Shown here piece after piece: positions 15,864 through 25,399 of a DNA stretch of 33,502 nt. Source of the stretch: Armatimonadota bacterium. Lineage in GTDB: Bacteria; Armatimonadota; UBA5829; DTJY01. Within the stretch, counting starts at the first letter, position 1, and each line of letters opens with the position of its first letter. The DNA lies in NCBI GenBank assembly GCA_025358205.1, contig JANYKG010000021.1:1-33502 (forward strand), given 5' to 3'. Position numbers and translations under genes: made by a program. The notes below the pieces were generated by a model. The model ran no database searches. It had not been told where the DNA came from and saw only the letters and a program-made list of their open reading frames with translations.

Positions 15864-17126
15864 CTAGACCTCCTTGCCCAGAAGCCGCGAAACCAGTAAT
15901 TGCTGAACGTCAGGAAGTGCCCGTACGACCACCGCCGGGTCGGAGAGAATGATCGGATCTTCTCCCGTGCGAAGCTCGACCGGCAGTCTCGTCTCTAACT
16001 CGGCCAGCCCGCGCAGCAATGCCTGCTGCGTTTCAGGCGAGTTGCCGATCTGCGATATGGAATCCAGCAGTTCCTTCCAACCATCAGCACATTCGTCGCT
16101 GTTCTCGTTTTCCGTGAGCACATTGACCTTCTCAATCCAGACCTGATCAGACACAGCATTCGCACGGATCTGGCTGCCCCAACGGTCAGTATTCGTGCGC
16201 AGTGTTGGGTTCGCAGAGCAACTGCCGCATATCTCAACCCGAAGAGCGAGTAGATGCTCTGGCGCTTTCGCCATCTTCTCTTCAACTGACAACTGCACGC
16301 GGTGCATAACATCGTCGGGAGTCGCTGCATCCGTTGCATCAACCGTGCACAGATACCACCGAACCACATCGAGGTCCTTGTGCTCAACGGTAGTGATCTC
16401 GCCGTCCGATACCGTGACTATTGTGCAGCCTTTGGGCCCAGTTTCTCTGGCATGACGGCCCTGGACGTTACCTGGAAAGACAACCCAGGGGGTCATACCA
16501 TCTCGACCCTCGGGGCGACAGACTTCCTGTCGTTTGTGGATGTGCCCCAACGCCCAGTAGTCGTAGCCTTTTGCCGTAAGGCTTGCGACACTGCAGGGAG
16601 CGCATTCGTCGTGCCCGGAATATCCCATAGCGCTTGTGTGCAGAAGCCCTATGTTGAACAAACCTCGAACAGGGTCGGCGTAGCCTCTGGCAAGATCGGC
16701 TGCCACTCCTCGGCTCGCAAAGCTCTGACCGTGGACAGCCACCCCAAGGTCGTCCAATGGTATCGTTTCAGGATGGCTTGTGGAGAAGACTTTTACATTT
16801 GGCGGCAGGTTCAGATACTTCGTAATCTGGCTCTCCGCATCGTGGTTACCTTTAACAATGAACACGGGGACGTTCGCATCCTCAAGAATTGACATCTGTT
16901 TGGCAAAGAAGAGCCCTGTATTGTAGTCCCGCCAATCACCATCGTACAGGTCCCCGGATATCAGCAGGAAATCGATCTCTTGTTCAGAGTCTATTGCCAG
17001 GTTGACGAGGTTTTCCAATGCTCGCCGTGTCGCCCCGCGGATATCATCAGCAGGCGCGCCCTCATAATTGGACAACCCCCGCAGTGGACTATCAAGGTGA
17101 ATATCAGATGCGTGAACGAACCTCAT
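15864..17126 (-). CDS. SbcD/Mre11-like metallophosphoesterase (YhaO type DNA exonuclease)
   Basis: A 420-residue calcineurin-like phosphoesterase of the SbcD/Mre11/YhaO group, a probable DNA nuclease working with the adjacent SbcC-like ATPase. The metal-binding motifs are complete: D8 and H10 in FVHASDIHLDSPL, GDLYDGDW at about 58-65, GNHD at 93-96, a histidine in LLHTSAMG (about 163), and GHIH at 194-197. The C-terminal 180 residues form a cap and ATPase-binding part. GGAGG (17136-17140, complement) lies 9 nt before the ATG. A 77-bp gap separates it from the BrxA-like gene, wider than any other gap in this operon, so this pair may be an appended module. Housekeeping repair is the alternative, but the same-strand position at the end of a defence operon argues for a linked role. 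Confidence 0.88.
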   Translation of the reverse strand: MRFVHASDIHLDSPLRGLSNYEGAPADDIRGATRRALENLVNLAIDSEQEIDFLLISGDLYDGDWRDYNTGLFFAKQMSILEDANVPVFIVKGNHDAESQITKYLNLPPNVKVFSTSHPETIPLDDLGVAVHGQSFASRGVAADLARGYADPVRGLFNIGLLHTSAMGYSGHDECAPCSVASLTAKGYDYWALGHIHKRQEVCRPEGRDGMTPWVVFPGNVQGRHARETGPKGCTIVTVSDGEITTVEHKDLDVVRWYLCTVDATDAATPDDVMHRVQLSVEEKMAKAPEHLLALRVEICGSCSANPTLRTNTDRWGSQIRANAVSDQVWIEKVNVLTENENSDECADGWKELLDSISQIGNSPETQQALLRGLAELETRLPVELRTGEDPIILSDPAVVVRALPDVQQLLVSRLLGKEV

Positions 17127-17203
17127 AACAGTCTGCCTCCTCGTTGATGCTGAAACTGCTCATCTATCAGCAATCTGGTTGCCTTTCTGTGTTCTTGCAT
17201 GCA

Positions 17204-17941
17204 CTACTTGAGCTTGACGAGTTCGTAATCCAGCCCGTGTCGTATCATCTCCAGACGACTGTTGCGCTCGACGTCCGAGGGCTTCAGCACTGAAATATCC
17301 AACGAAAACAGTGCAGGCGAAGCTCGAACTTCACTCAGCGTGCCAGAGGATGCACCGGACAACAGCATTGCTTCGAGAATCCAGGCGCTAAGTTCAGGAT
17401 CAGTGATTCTCGTTCTCTGGCCCAGATGATAAACGCCTTTAACGTCTGTATCAGTCAAGACTCCCCAGTCGACAAATGACCTTAGAGCCCTTTGGCAAGA
17501 TCGAGAGACTGTCTGTCGCTCCCCGTAAGTCTCCTTGATTCGGCGTAGCACTTGGGATACTGAAGCTGTGCCTTGCAGTCCCAAGAGTCGACCAGTGATC
17601 TCTGCGACATCTCTCCAGAATGGGTATGTAGCCATCAGCGCCGACCAGTGAATAGCCAAATGCTCATCCACAGGTGTCCGCCCAAGTATCTGCAATCCCG
17701 CATTCTTGAACGGTGAGAGGCGAGTAGGTGTATTTGCCCAGACCCGCATAAGCACGGTTATCGTCTTCTCTCTGCATCCTCTGCCGGAGTCACCTCCACC
17801 GGAGAGAACGTCTTTGAGCTTCTCTTGCAGGGCAGCCGCGATGTCTTCTTTGCTGTTTCCTGCCATAACCAGTGAAGCAGTATACTCCAGCCACTCATGC
17901 CTGATTCTTCGGTCAATCCCGACTGGTCTTTCCTGATTCAC
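17204..17941 (-). CDS. BrxA-like winged-helix protein (candidate BREX component)
   Basis: A 245-residue protein that best fits the BrxA family by size, position and pattern. It starts with GTG at 17941, overlapping the PglZ stop as GTGA. The middle part reads HWSALMATYPFWRDVAEITG (about 98-117) and then a winged-helix-like stretch with SVSQVLRRIKETYG (about 127-140) and RALRSFVDWGVL (151-162). Helix-turn-helix elements near YPFF/YPFW are a feature I associate with BrxA proteins, which bind DNA and are small accessory parts of BREX systems. In type 3 BREX the brxA gene follows pglZ, exactly as here. Sequence similarity within this family is low, so the identification rests strongly on context. 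No catalytic motif is visible. The next gene starts after a 77-bp gap. Confidence 0.62.
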   Translation of the reverse strand: MNQERPVGIDRRIRHEWLEYTASLVMAGNSKEDIAAALQEKLKDVLSGGGDSGRGCREKTITVLMRVWANTPTRLSPFKNAGLQILGRTPVDEHLAIHWSALMATYPFWRDVAEITGRLLGLQGTASVSQVLRRIKETYGERQTVSRSCQRALRSFVDWGVLTDTDVKGVYHLGQRTRITDPELSAWILEAMLLSGASSGTLSEVRASPALFSLDISVLKPSDVERNSRLEMIRHGLDYELVKLK

Positions 17942-19962
17942 TGTTTCCCCCGCTTCACTTCAACAAACGGAACGACAACTTCCTCAAGCGATATTCCGCC
18001 ATGACTCACAACTGTCTCGCCAACCGGAATGAACCCATATCGTCGTCCTGCCAGCAATGGCAAGTAATTCTCTGGCAGGCCAATAGCTGGCCATTCTAGG
18101 GCATCTGGGAACTGCGCCTTAGTCAGCGACCGCAGCTCAGCACTGGGGTACACCCGAACCCTCTCACCGCGAACATCGGCAACAGCGCCCTCGAGAGGAC
18201 GACCGATTCCAGTGGATTCCACGTTTCCGTGGTCCGACGTCAGGAATACGCGGAAGTCAGCGTCAATCAGCATCCGAACAATGTCCGACAACAAGCCCTG
18301 CTGTACCCATTGCAGAACCTGATTCTGCATTCCTGCTGCACCGAGCTCCATCCCATGCATGATCTTGTCGAGTTTGTCGACCACAATTGCTAACGCACGC
18401 TTTCTCGAGCGACCGACCAACTCGGACAGATCGGCCAAGTCCCGGCGTTCGCCCATTCCCTTGATATAGCCGACCTCGGTCGCATTCAGCCCGTGTTCAC
18501 TCCAGAACTGCTGCCACAACCTGGGCTCGGCATCAGTAGAACCTATGGTGGATGGGAAATAGAACGGTGGCTTGCCTGCTAGTATCGCCTGTCTTGATAT
18601 TGAGGTAACTGTCGGCACCCATGCAAAAACTGCGTTCTCTCCAAACAACAAATCGCATTCTTGAACGATCAGAGCCTCTCGTATTGTCACCCATTGGTCA
18701 TACGCCATTCCGTCCAAGATGACAAGCGCGATTTTTGCTTTCGGAGTGCCTTCCATCTGCCTTGCCAGAAATCTGGGGATGTGGTGCACCATGACTGGTG
18801 GCATAGGCGGCTGATTGTGCAGCACTATGTATTTCCTCAGCATCCAAGCAACAAACGCGGAGTCCACTCGTTCCTGGACTGATCTGAAGCAATCCGCGAG
18901 ATCGTTTTTGCCATGCTCATCGGTCTTGTGGAAGCTGGCGGTCAGTTGTGCCCAGCGATGCGCGAAGAGCATCCAATCCTGATAGCTACAGTCCTCGCCC
19001 GGAATCGAGCGATCCGAACTATCGAGCATCTCACGCAATCTTGGTGTTGAGTCACCATCGCTCTCCGATTTGATGCCTACTGTGATCCAGCTATCTCTAC
19101 CGGAGAGCCGCCCGGCTACGCCTGCATCATCCACTCCAACAGTGTGTAAGTACCCCTCGAGGAACAGATCGTCAACGTATACGTGCACATCATCATGACT
19201 GAATGGTAGGTCGGCCGGGCCGCTGAACTTGAGGTGCTCACGCATCTGATCCGGCATAACATTTCCCGTGTCGACCCCAAGCGTTTTGCTCACGAAGATC
19301 GGCCAGCGCTCCTGGAGAAATGCATAGAAGAATTCTGTATGCGGCACGATCTCTTCAAGTGGCCATTCATTGAACCCACCGTTCTGTCGAAGAATCTGGA
19401 TAAAGCGATCATCCAGATTCTTCGGAATCCTTTGACCTGTGTAGTGACGGCGCAGAAGTACACGCAGTAGATCAGGCGACGTCTTGATCAGTTCCGGAGC
19501 GATTCCGAAAACGTGCCGTAGGATGAATTCCCTTGTGGAATTGTCGCCGAGTCTGTCTGGATTCTGTTGTTGTTGAGCGATGAAAAGGCTGTCCAGATCG
19601 GCACGATCCAGCGTGGATACTACAGAACAACTGAGGTTAGGAAACATATCTCCGATGCTAAATGAAAGCAGCCTTCCGCCTTTCAGTAGATCGTAAGGCA
19701 CGGTGCGCGGATCATCGGTGTCAAACCTGACCACCACTGACGAGTCCAGCGCCTCTCCTATGTCCCATCTCGAACGGTACTTCGATTCATAGGTGTAGCG
19801 GAATGAAACTGCGTCTTCGAAGCTAATGATGTCAAACCCCTTGCTTCTTACACCATCCGCCAGACGTTCCTCTCTGATCAAGCCATCGGGGTCCAACGCC
19901 AACGTCAGACTCGATACATCGACAGTGAATCTTCTTAGTATCTGATCACGCCATCCGCTCAC
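17938..19962 (-). CDS. pglZ: PglZ-family phosphatase-like protein, BREX (type 3-like)
   Basis: A 674-residue PglZ protein, the hallmark of BREX and Pgl anti-phage systems, with an alkaline-phosphatase-superfamily core. The N-terminal 400 residues are helical and poorly conserved. The PglZ domain starts at ALVILDGMAYDQW (about 412-424, metal-ligand Asp417). It continues with WVPTVTSISRQAILAG (about 448-463, candidate nucleophile Thr/Ser), FLTSDHGNVES (about 573-583, D577 and H578) and SHGGISLEEVVVPF near the C-terminus. All expected metal ligands therefore appear present. The start is a GTG at 19962 overlapping the helicase stop as GTGA; its own stop overlaps the BrxA-like gene the same way. 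PglZ is needed for phage exclusion and, in several systems, for methylation, but its exact reaction in the cell is not settled. Confidence 0.9.
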   Translation of the reverse strand: MSGWRDQILRRFTVDVSSLTLALDPDGLIREERLADGVRSKGFDIISFEDAVSFRYTYESKYRSRWDIGEALDSSVVVRFDTDDPRTVPYDLLKGGRLLSFSIGDMFPNLSCSVVSTLDRADLDSLFIAQQQQNPDRLGDNSTREFILRHVFGIAPELIKTSPDLLRVLLRRHYTGQRIPKNLDDRFIQILRQNGGFNEWPLEEIVPHTEFFYAFLQERWPIFVSKTLGVDTGNVMPDQMREHLKFSGPADLPFSHDDVHVYVDDLFLEGYLHTVGVDDAGVAGRLSGRDSWITVGIKSESDGDSTPRLREMLDSSDRSIPGEDCSYQDWMLFAHRWAQLTASFHKTDEHGKNDLADCFRSVQERVDSAFVAWMLRKYIVLHNQPPMPPVMVHHIPRFLARQMEGTPKAKIALVILDGMAYDQWVTIREALIVQECDLLFGENAVFAWVPTVTSISRQAILAGKPPFYFPSTIGSTDAEPRLWQQFWSEHGLNATEVGYIKGMGERRDLADLSELVGRSRKRALAIVVDKLDKIMHGMELGAAGMQNQVLQWVQQGLLSDIVRMLIDADFRVFLTSDHGNVESTGIGRPLEGAVADVRGERVRVYPSAELRSLTKAQFPDALEWPAIGLPENYLPLLAGRRYGFIPVGETVVSHGGISLEEVVVPFVEVKRGKQ

Positions 19963-22748
19963 TGACCAGACCCTCCATTGACTCGCACGATTAGCAGAGG
20001 GAACATCTCGGGACTGATCTCGGACTTCGTCTCAAGCTGCCGCAGCGATTCATTCTCTTCTTGGGCCAGCTTCATAAGCCTGTGGTCGCGCACGGCGGGA
20101 AGACCGATCCTTGACACTGCGATCCTACGTCGGGAGAAGGCGTAGTCTCCCTTCTCTCGTTCGCGAGATAGCCTGGCGCGATGCTCTTGCACCAGTTCAT
20201 CGTATATACTCCTACCAATGTTCGTGGCTGCGTTCTCGCTGCTCTCATACTGGTGCCCAGCATCCTCTATGATCTTGCTGTCGATCTCAAAGCTCTCTGC
20301 GAGTAGCTGATCCCAGATGCTGCGCGCAGTTGGCGTAAGAACCCGTCCGTCGTCGTGAACGAATATCGGCATGACCCTGCCCTGATTCCAGTCTGGAGTA
20401 CGCAGGCATATCTGCCAAAGAGACCATATTCCACTCACATCACTGGGGAGAGAATGCACACGAACTGCCGGAAGAGGTTGCCCTTTGGCAAACCTGGGAA
20501 GGCGCATTGCGAGACCTCTCACTCGGGTGTCCTCGAGCGTAAGATGCCGTGCTACGGGGCTGATCTCTGCGTCTCGTAGCGTGAACACCACGCTGTCTTC
20601 CTTGATTCCATCGGGCCAAGTGATCTGCCACGTGCGTCCGTTTTTCGCGGCGCTCCCATTGTGAGACAGGAGATAGCTGGTTGTCATCTTCTCTACCCAG
20701 TCGGGCAACGGGTGAGTGCGCAACTTTTCGGCATCGCCGGGATCAAGTTCCGTTGAAGAACCCAAGACTGATGAGGTTTCCCGTGCAACCTTTGCTTGTT
20801 CCTGGATCTCCGATACCACGGCTTCCACTTTGGTGCTGAGGCTGTCCGGGTCGAGTATGGCATCCACGTACAGGCTATCGAACATCTGACCTGACTGGGC
20901 GGAGTCAAGCACGTCGCTGGTCTTATCAACGCCAAACTCTTCTAGAATGATGGCAAGCTTCTCTTCCAGGACCTGCCGCACCCGAAATTCGACGGTGTCA
21001 TTTAGGACGAAGTTGAGAGCACGCACAACGTGCTCCTGGCCGATACGGTCCACGCGGCCGATGCGCTGCTCCATCTTCATCGGATTCCAGGGAATGTCAT
21101 AGTTGATGGCCACGTGGCAAAACTGCAGATTCAGACCCTCGCCACCGGCGTCGGTAGAGACCAGTATCCTGGCGCTTTCGGCAAACGTTGCCTGCGCCTT
21201 TTCCCGCTCTTCAAGGCTCATTCCGCCATTCAATGTGACAACCGAGAAACCACGGGCGGTCAGAAACTCACGCAGCATTTCCTGGGTTGCCACGAACTCC
21301 GTGAAGAGAAGCACTTTCAGGTCAGGGTCGCTTTCCTCTTGCTGAAGTCGATATATCCAATCGAGAAGAGCTACCGCCTTTGCATCAGGTCCGCTTGCTT
21401 CTGTAAGTTTGGCGAGATCGAGCAAAGCCTTTACTTCGACGCGCTCGTTTCTCATAGCCGATACCCGAGCGGACAACAGGGCGTCAATCTGCTCTTGACC
21501 ATCCATCTCTGACCAATCGTCTTCCATCAACGAAGGGAACAGAGACGGCTGCTCACTTGACGGTTGCAGTATCTCCAGCCTTCTTTCCAGCATAGTTCGA
21601 ATCGCTCTGGTAGAGGATGTCACTAGTCTTTGGGTCAGGATCATGAGGAAACCGAGATAGTTCTTCCGCTCCTGGACGGACTGGTTGTAGCCTTGCCGAA
21701 CATACTCGGTCGTCGCTTCGTACAGGAGTTTCTGATTCCTAGACCTCTCATCCCAGCACACGGGAAACAATTCCGTCCGTCGCGGTTTGAAGAGCGGCTT
21801 CCCTTGCGCGTCTATCGCATTCCGCTTCTCTGTCCTGATCACGTAGGGCTGGACGCGTTCCCGTGTCACACTTGCGGCATCAGGAAAAGCGTCCGTGTCG
21901 ATCAGAGAAACAAGTCGATGGAAAGCATCGCTTTTCCCCTGATGAGGTGTGGCCGACAGTAGCAGCAGATAGGGAGCAGCTTCGGCTAGTCCTTGGCCAA
22001 GCTTGTACCGTGCGACTTGCTCAGTGCTACCACCAAGGCGATGCGCTTCGTCGACCACAACCATATCCCAGCCTGCGGATATCAGATCCTCAAATCGATC
22101 TCTGTTGTAGTCGGAGAGTCGTTGCTCCGTCCATCCGCGTCTGCCCTCAATAGGCTTTACCGAATCTAATGAACAGACGACTTGGTCAAAGCTGCGCCAG
22201 ATGTTATCTTCACGGACGATCCGGCGATATGCCTCAAAATCGCTTGGGATGAGCAGTCGGAAATCCTCACCGAAGTGTGTGCGCATCTCCGCCACCCACT
22301 GATTCACAAGACCTTTGGGCACGATTATGAGTATTCGTTTGACCAGCCCGCGCAGCTTCAACTCGCGGATAATGAGCCCTGCCTCGATGGTCTTTCCTAG
22401 ACCTACCTCATCAGCCAGCAGGAAGCGAACACGATCATTGGAAACGGCTTGGGACAGAGCTCGTATCTGATGCGGTAGCGGGATCACAGATGCCTCGATT
22501 GGCGCTATCAACACGTCCTTAGTCAGGGCGTCGGCAACTCGCGAAGCTGCAGCAATGTAGGTTATCATCTCAGAGCTCATCTGCAGCGATTCGCTAATCG
22601 GTTTTAGCTTGTCGGCAAGGATGCGAACAACAGTGTCTTGGTCTGGCAACCAAACACGGCACATGGTCTGCCCCCACAGAGTCTGTTCGTCGAGAACCTT
22701 GCACAAGCAGTCGTGGATAGTGCTGAATTGCCACTCAGATTCCATCAC
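19959..22748 (-). CDS. SNF2/RapA-type superfamily 2 helicase (BrxHII/DrmD-like)
   Basis: A 929-residue SF2 translocase. Walker A is in LLADEVGLGKTIEAGLIIRE (about 110-129), motif II is VVDEAHRLGG with DEAH at 233-236, and motif III is LLLLSATPHQGKSD. The C-terminal RecA lobe carries VSTDAGGEGLNLQF and QRIGRVDRIGQEH at roughly 530-570. These are the signatures of the HepA/RapA branch of SNF2 proteins. The helicase of type 3 BREX (BrxHII) and DrmD of DISARM belong to this broad group; the PglX/PglZ neighbours favour BrxHII. The start is GTG at 22748 (GTGA overlap with the protease gene) or ATG at 22745 (TGATG). The last 300 residues are a family-specific extension. It would remodel or translocate along DNA as part of the defence complex. 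Confidence 0.9.
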   Translation of the reverse strand: MMESEWQFSTIHDCLCKVLDEQTLWGQTMCRVWLPDQDTVVRILADKLKPISESLQMSSEMITYIAAASRVADALTKDVLIAPIEASVIPLPHQIRALSQAVSNDRVRFLLADEVGLGKTIEAGLIIRELKLRGLVKRILIIVPKGLVNQWVAEMRTHFGEDFRLLIPSDFEAYRRIVREDNIWRSFDQVVCSLDSVKPIEGRRGWTEQRLSDYNRDRFEDLISAGWDMVVVDEAHRLGGSTEQVARYKLGQGLAEAAPYLLLLSATPHQGKSDAFHRLVSLIDTDAFPDAASVTRERVQPYVIRTEKRNAIDAQGKPLFKPRRTELFPVCWDERSRNQKLLYEATTEYVRQGYNQSVQERKNYLGFLMILTQRLVTSSTRAIRTMLERRLEILQPSSEQPSLFPSLMEDDWSEMDGQEQIDALLSARVSAMRNERVEVKALLDLAKLTEASGPDAKAVALLDWIYRLQQEESDPDLKVLLFTEFVATQEMLREFLTARGFSVVTLNGGMSLEEREKAQATFAESARILVSTDAGGEGLNLQFCHVAINYDIPWNPMKMEQRIGRVDRIGQEHVVRALNFVLNDTVEFRVRQVLEEKLAIILEEFGVDKTSDVLDSAQSGQMFDSLYVDAILDPDSLSTKVEAVVSEIQEQAKVARETSSVLGSSTELDPGDAEKLRTHPLPDWVEKMTTSYLLSHNGSAAKNGRTWQITWPDGIKEDSVVFTLRDAEISPVARHLTLEDTRVRGLAMRLPRFAKGQPLPAVRVHSLPSDVSGIWSLWQICLRTPDWNQGRVMPIFVHDDGRVLTPTARSIWDQLLAESFEIDSKIIEDAGHQYESSENAATNIGRSIYDELVQEHRARLSREREKGDYAFSRRRIAVSRIGLPAVRDHRLMKLAQEENESLRQLETKSEISPEMFPLLIVRVNGGSGQ

Positions 22749-25399
22749 TCGATACCTTCGCTCAGTTGCTGGATTTGGATGGCAGGCACAATCCGAGCGC
22801 GGATTTCGTCATAAACGGCAATATCGACACCTTCACTGACCTCTAAGGAAACAGCCATGCCATACGGAATGGGCGTAATAATCTTTCCTGCATCCTCACG
22901 GCAATTGACCTTGATCTCCATAGCATCACCATCAATAAACGGCTCCGCTCTTTGACCCTCAAGAACCTCATGCTGAACTGTTCCCCGGCGTACTGCCTGC
23001 CAATCTGCATCACTTCGGGTTGGAACAAGATTGCTGTTCTTAGTTTCGAACCACAGACTTGCTGTCCGGTATTTCTGCGTGTTTGCGGACAAGGGGGAAA
23101 GCCATGCGAGAGTAACGGTCAGTCTTCTCCATTCGGGGCGTGAACCAAGAGAAGGCGGCAGGGGCAAGCGGAATACGTGTGCTTGGCCATCCGTTAGCTG
23201 CCCGAATCCCAATAGAGAGGCGCGTTGCTCAGTGCAATCAAGGACTCGATCCATCTGCGGCATGCCGTAGCCTAACCAACGAGAGAGAAGTTTCTTATAC
23301 TGCCTGTTTACCTCTTTGACTCTTTCAGCAGGTCTAGAATAGAGATTCTGAGCCCTTTGAGAAATGGAATCCCCAATCTCCGAGTTCGCGATGGCCTCCA
23401 GTAGCCTTTCGCCCATGTCAGCCCACATGCATCCGTGAACAAGCATCGCCTTGAGCAACGGGGTGATATAGACATCGGCGTTGATATCAGATGCCTGATC
23501 GCTGATTATCTGCATCAACGAGTCATAACAGATCCCTGCAGATCGGCTGATCAACGCAGTAGCATTGCTTGTTCCACAGGAATACGAAGTGGCCGTAAGC
23601 TCTCCCTCCAAGCTCCCAGGCGATGCCACCTTGTTCCCAGGTGCTACTCGAAAGATAGCAGGCTCAATGACCGTTGGATCGGTTCGTGCTAATGGCAATC
23701 GGTACCATTGTCTCCCACCTACAAACACGATGTCGGGCTTTACAGATCTGCGGTAGCCGCTTCCAAAAGCAGACACTGGGCTGGGAAACACCTGCTCGAA
23801 GGGGTCAAATCGACTCCTTGGAACAATCCCTTCTGATCTGTCAAAATGCACGGCACCAACCGTTATTCCGTTGAGGCTCTCCGCTGGAGAAAGCAGCTTG
23901 CGGTGTCGTGCGTCTTCATAGAGGGATTTGATTGTGGCCTTTTCGAGTTCGTTGGGCTGAAGCCCTTCGAACTCATCGCGAGTAATGCCCAAATGAATTG
24001 GCGTGCAGTGGTTCCCTGCACTGATGATGAACAATACATTGTACCTGACGCTCAGCCAATCCAAGAGCCTTGCGACAGGACTCATTGCCTGTGCGAAATG
24101 CCTACTTGGATCCCCTATGGACAGATTGATAATTCTGACGTGCGGGGCAACTGGTTCCTCTCCCGCATCGCCCTCAAAAATCCTCTTTACCGCACGATGA
24201 ATCAAATCTACTGCAAGAACGTCGTCTGGCACATACTCACGCCGTGGTGTCCGGAAATCGTTTGGTAGTGGTTTCGTAATTGGACGGACGTAGACGGGCC
24301 GCGCCAGCGGTGAGACACCATCATTCAGGTCACCCTGCACAACCAAGGAAGCCATCGATGTTCCGTGAACGCGTTCTGATGCAGCATAATCGGAAGACCA
24401 ATCATCGGGATCGTCAATCACCAGTCTGTCTGCCAACAAGCGGTGATTCGCCAGTGGAAGCCCATCTAGGATTGCGATCACAGGATCGCCAGTCGGTAGT
24501 GGCATTTCCTCGAATGTGCTGATCTCAGGCTCACCTTCGGCTGGGTGATCACCGGCTGACATCTGCCCAACTGGCCTAAAGAACATGACATTATCGCACT
24601 TGACCAATTCAGTTGTCGGATCACCGATTATCGTCCGTACGGAGTTGGCTGGCAGCTCAGCTAGTAGCCCATGATAGGCGATTTCCTCTAGAACAGATTG
24701 GCCCAGGACGCGCCCTCCAGCTTGCTGTACCAGATTTTCGACTTGATTTCGGCTGAGCTGCCTCTTCTCGTCGCTTCCGCGAAACCAGAGCTCAGCCTCG
24801 AATCGGAGTAATCTGTCGCCATCATATTCCAGGTCCTCGCGCCATGCGTCAATGACGCCAGTCTCCAAAAGACGGTCTTGAACATCCCACCTGCGGATAT
24901 CTTTGAGACAGACAAAGACATCCCTGAATCTGGTGAATCCGCGCTCGAATTGCATATTGGCATCAGCCTGATATCGACGCCATAGAGAGAGCATTTCATC
25001 TAGTGCCCTCTGATTGGTCATTATCAAATATAAGCGACCGCTCAGTTCCTTTGCTGGCTTCGATGCATCGAAGAAATCCTCATCAGGAGTTATCTCATCG
25101 ACTTCGATCTCTCCCATCCACTCCAAGCCTTCGATGTATTTCACTGCGTTAGCGAACTTGTCAATGCCTCCGATGGTCTCAATAACAAGAACCTGTTCGG
25201 GATCAATTCCGGCAGTTGACTGCTGTATTTCAACTCTTCGGGTTTCGAATGCCTCCTGAAGATGGTTAAACATCGGCACTAGCCGATCCCCTTGTCGTTG
25301 ATGAGATGGCTTTGCTATGTTACTCGGGCCTCCACCTGGGCTTGATTTGGATGCCATTTCCGGTGCTGGAAAAAGAAGAAGCGGGCGCTCAGGCATCAT
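22745..25399 (-). CDS. Subtilisin-like S8 serine protease, IetS-like
   Basis: An 884-residue cytoplasmic subtilase with no signal peptide. The catalytic set is intact: Asp312 in IAILDGLPLANH, His345 in VHGTSMASLV, oxyanion Asn463 in ISAGNH, and Ser611 in SCGTSNATALISR. A region of about 300 residues precedes the protease domain, and about 250 residues with a jelly-roll-like end follow it. It is encoded directly after an AAA ATPase (11-nt overlap), the exact composition of the two-gene defence system ietAS, in which both ATPase and protease activities are required. The ribosome site GGAGG (25403-25407 complement) fits the second of two adjacent ATGs (25396) better than the first (25399). Activation by the ATPase and cleavage of a phage or host target are inferred; the substrate is unknown. 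Confidence 0.9.
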   Translation of the reverse strand: MMPERPLLLFPAPEMASKSSPGGGPSNIAKPSHQRQGDRLVPMFNHLQEAFETRRVEIQQSTAGIDPEQVLVIETIGGIDKFANAVKYIEGLEWMGEIEVDEITPDEDFFDASKPAKELSGRLYLIMTNQRALDEMLSLWRRYQADANMQFERGFTRFRDVFVCLKDIRRWDVQDRLLETGVIDAWREDLEYDGDRLLRFEAELWFRGSDEKRQLSRNQVENLVQQAGGRVLGQSVLEEIAYHGLLAELPANSVRTIIGDPTTELVKCDNVMFFRPVGQMSAGDHPAEGEPEISTFEEMPLPTGDPVIAILDGLPLANHRLLADRLVIDDPDDWSSDYAASERVHGTSMASLVVQGDLNDGVSPLARPVYVRPITKPLPNDFRTPRREYVPDDVLAVDLIHRAVKRIFEGDAGEEPVAPHVRIINLSIGDPSRHFAQAMSPVARLLDWLSVRYNVLFIISAGNHCTPIHLGITRDEFEGLQPNELEKATIKSLYEDARHRKLLSPAESLNGITVGAVHFDRSEGIVPRSRFDPFEQVFPSPVSAFGSGYRRSVKPDIVFVGGRQWYRLPLARTDPTVIEPAIFRVAPGNKVASPGSLEGELTATSYSCGTSNATALISRSAGICYDSLMQIISDQASDINADVYITPLLKAMLVHGCMWADMGERLLEAIANSEIGDSISQRAQNLYSRPAERVKEVNRQYKKLLSRWLGYGMPQMDRVLDCTEQRASLLGFGQLTDGQAHVFRLPLPPSLGSRPEWRRLTVTLAWLSPLSANTQKYRTASLWFETKNSNLVPTRSDADWQAVRRGTVQHEVLEGQRAEPFIDGDAMEIKVNCREDAGKIITPIPYGMAVSLEVSEGVDIAVYDEIRARIVPAIQIQQLSEGIE

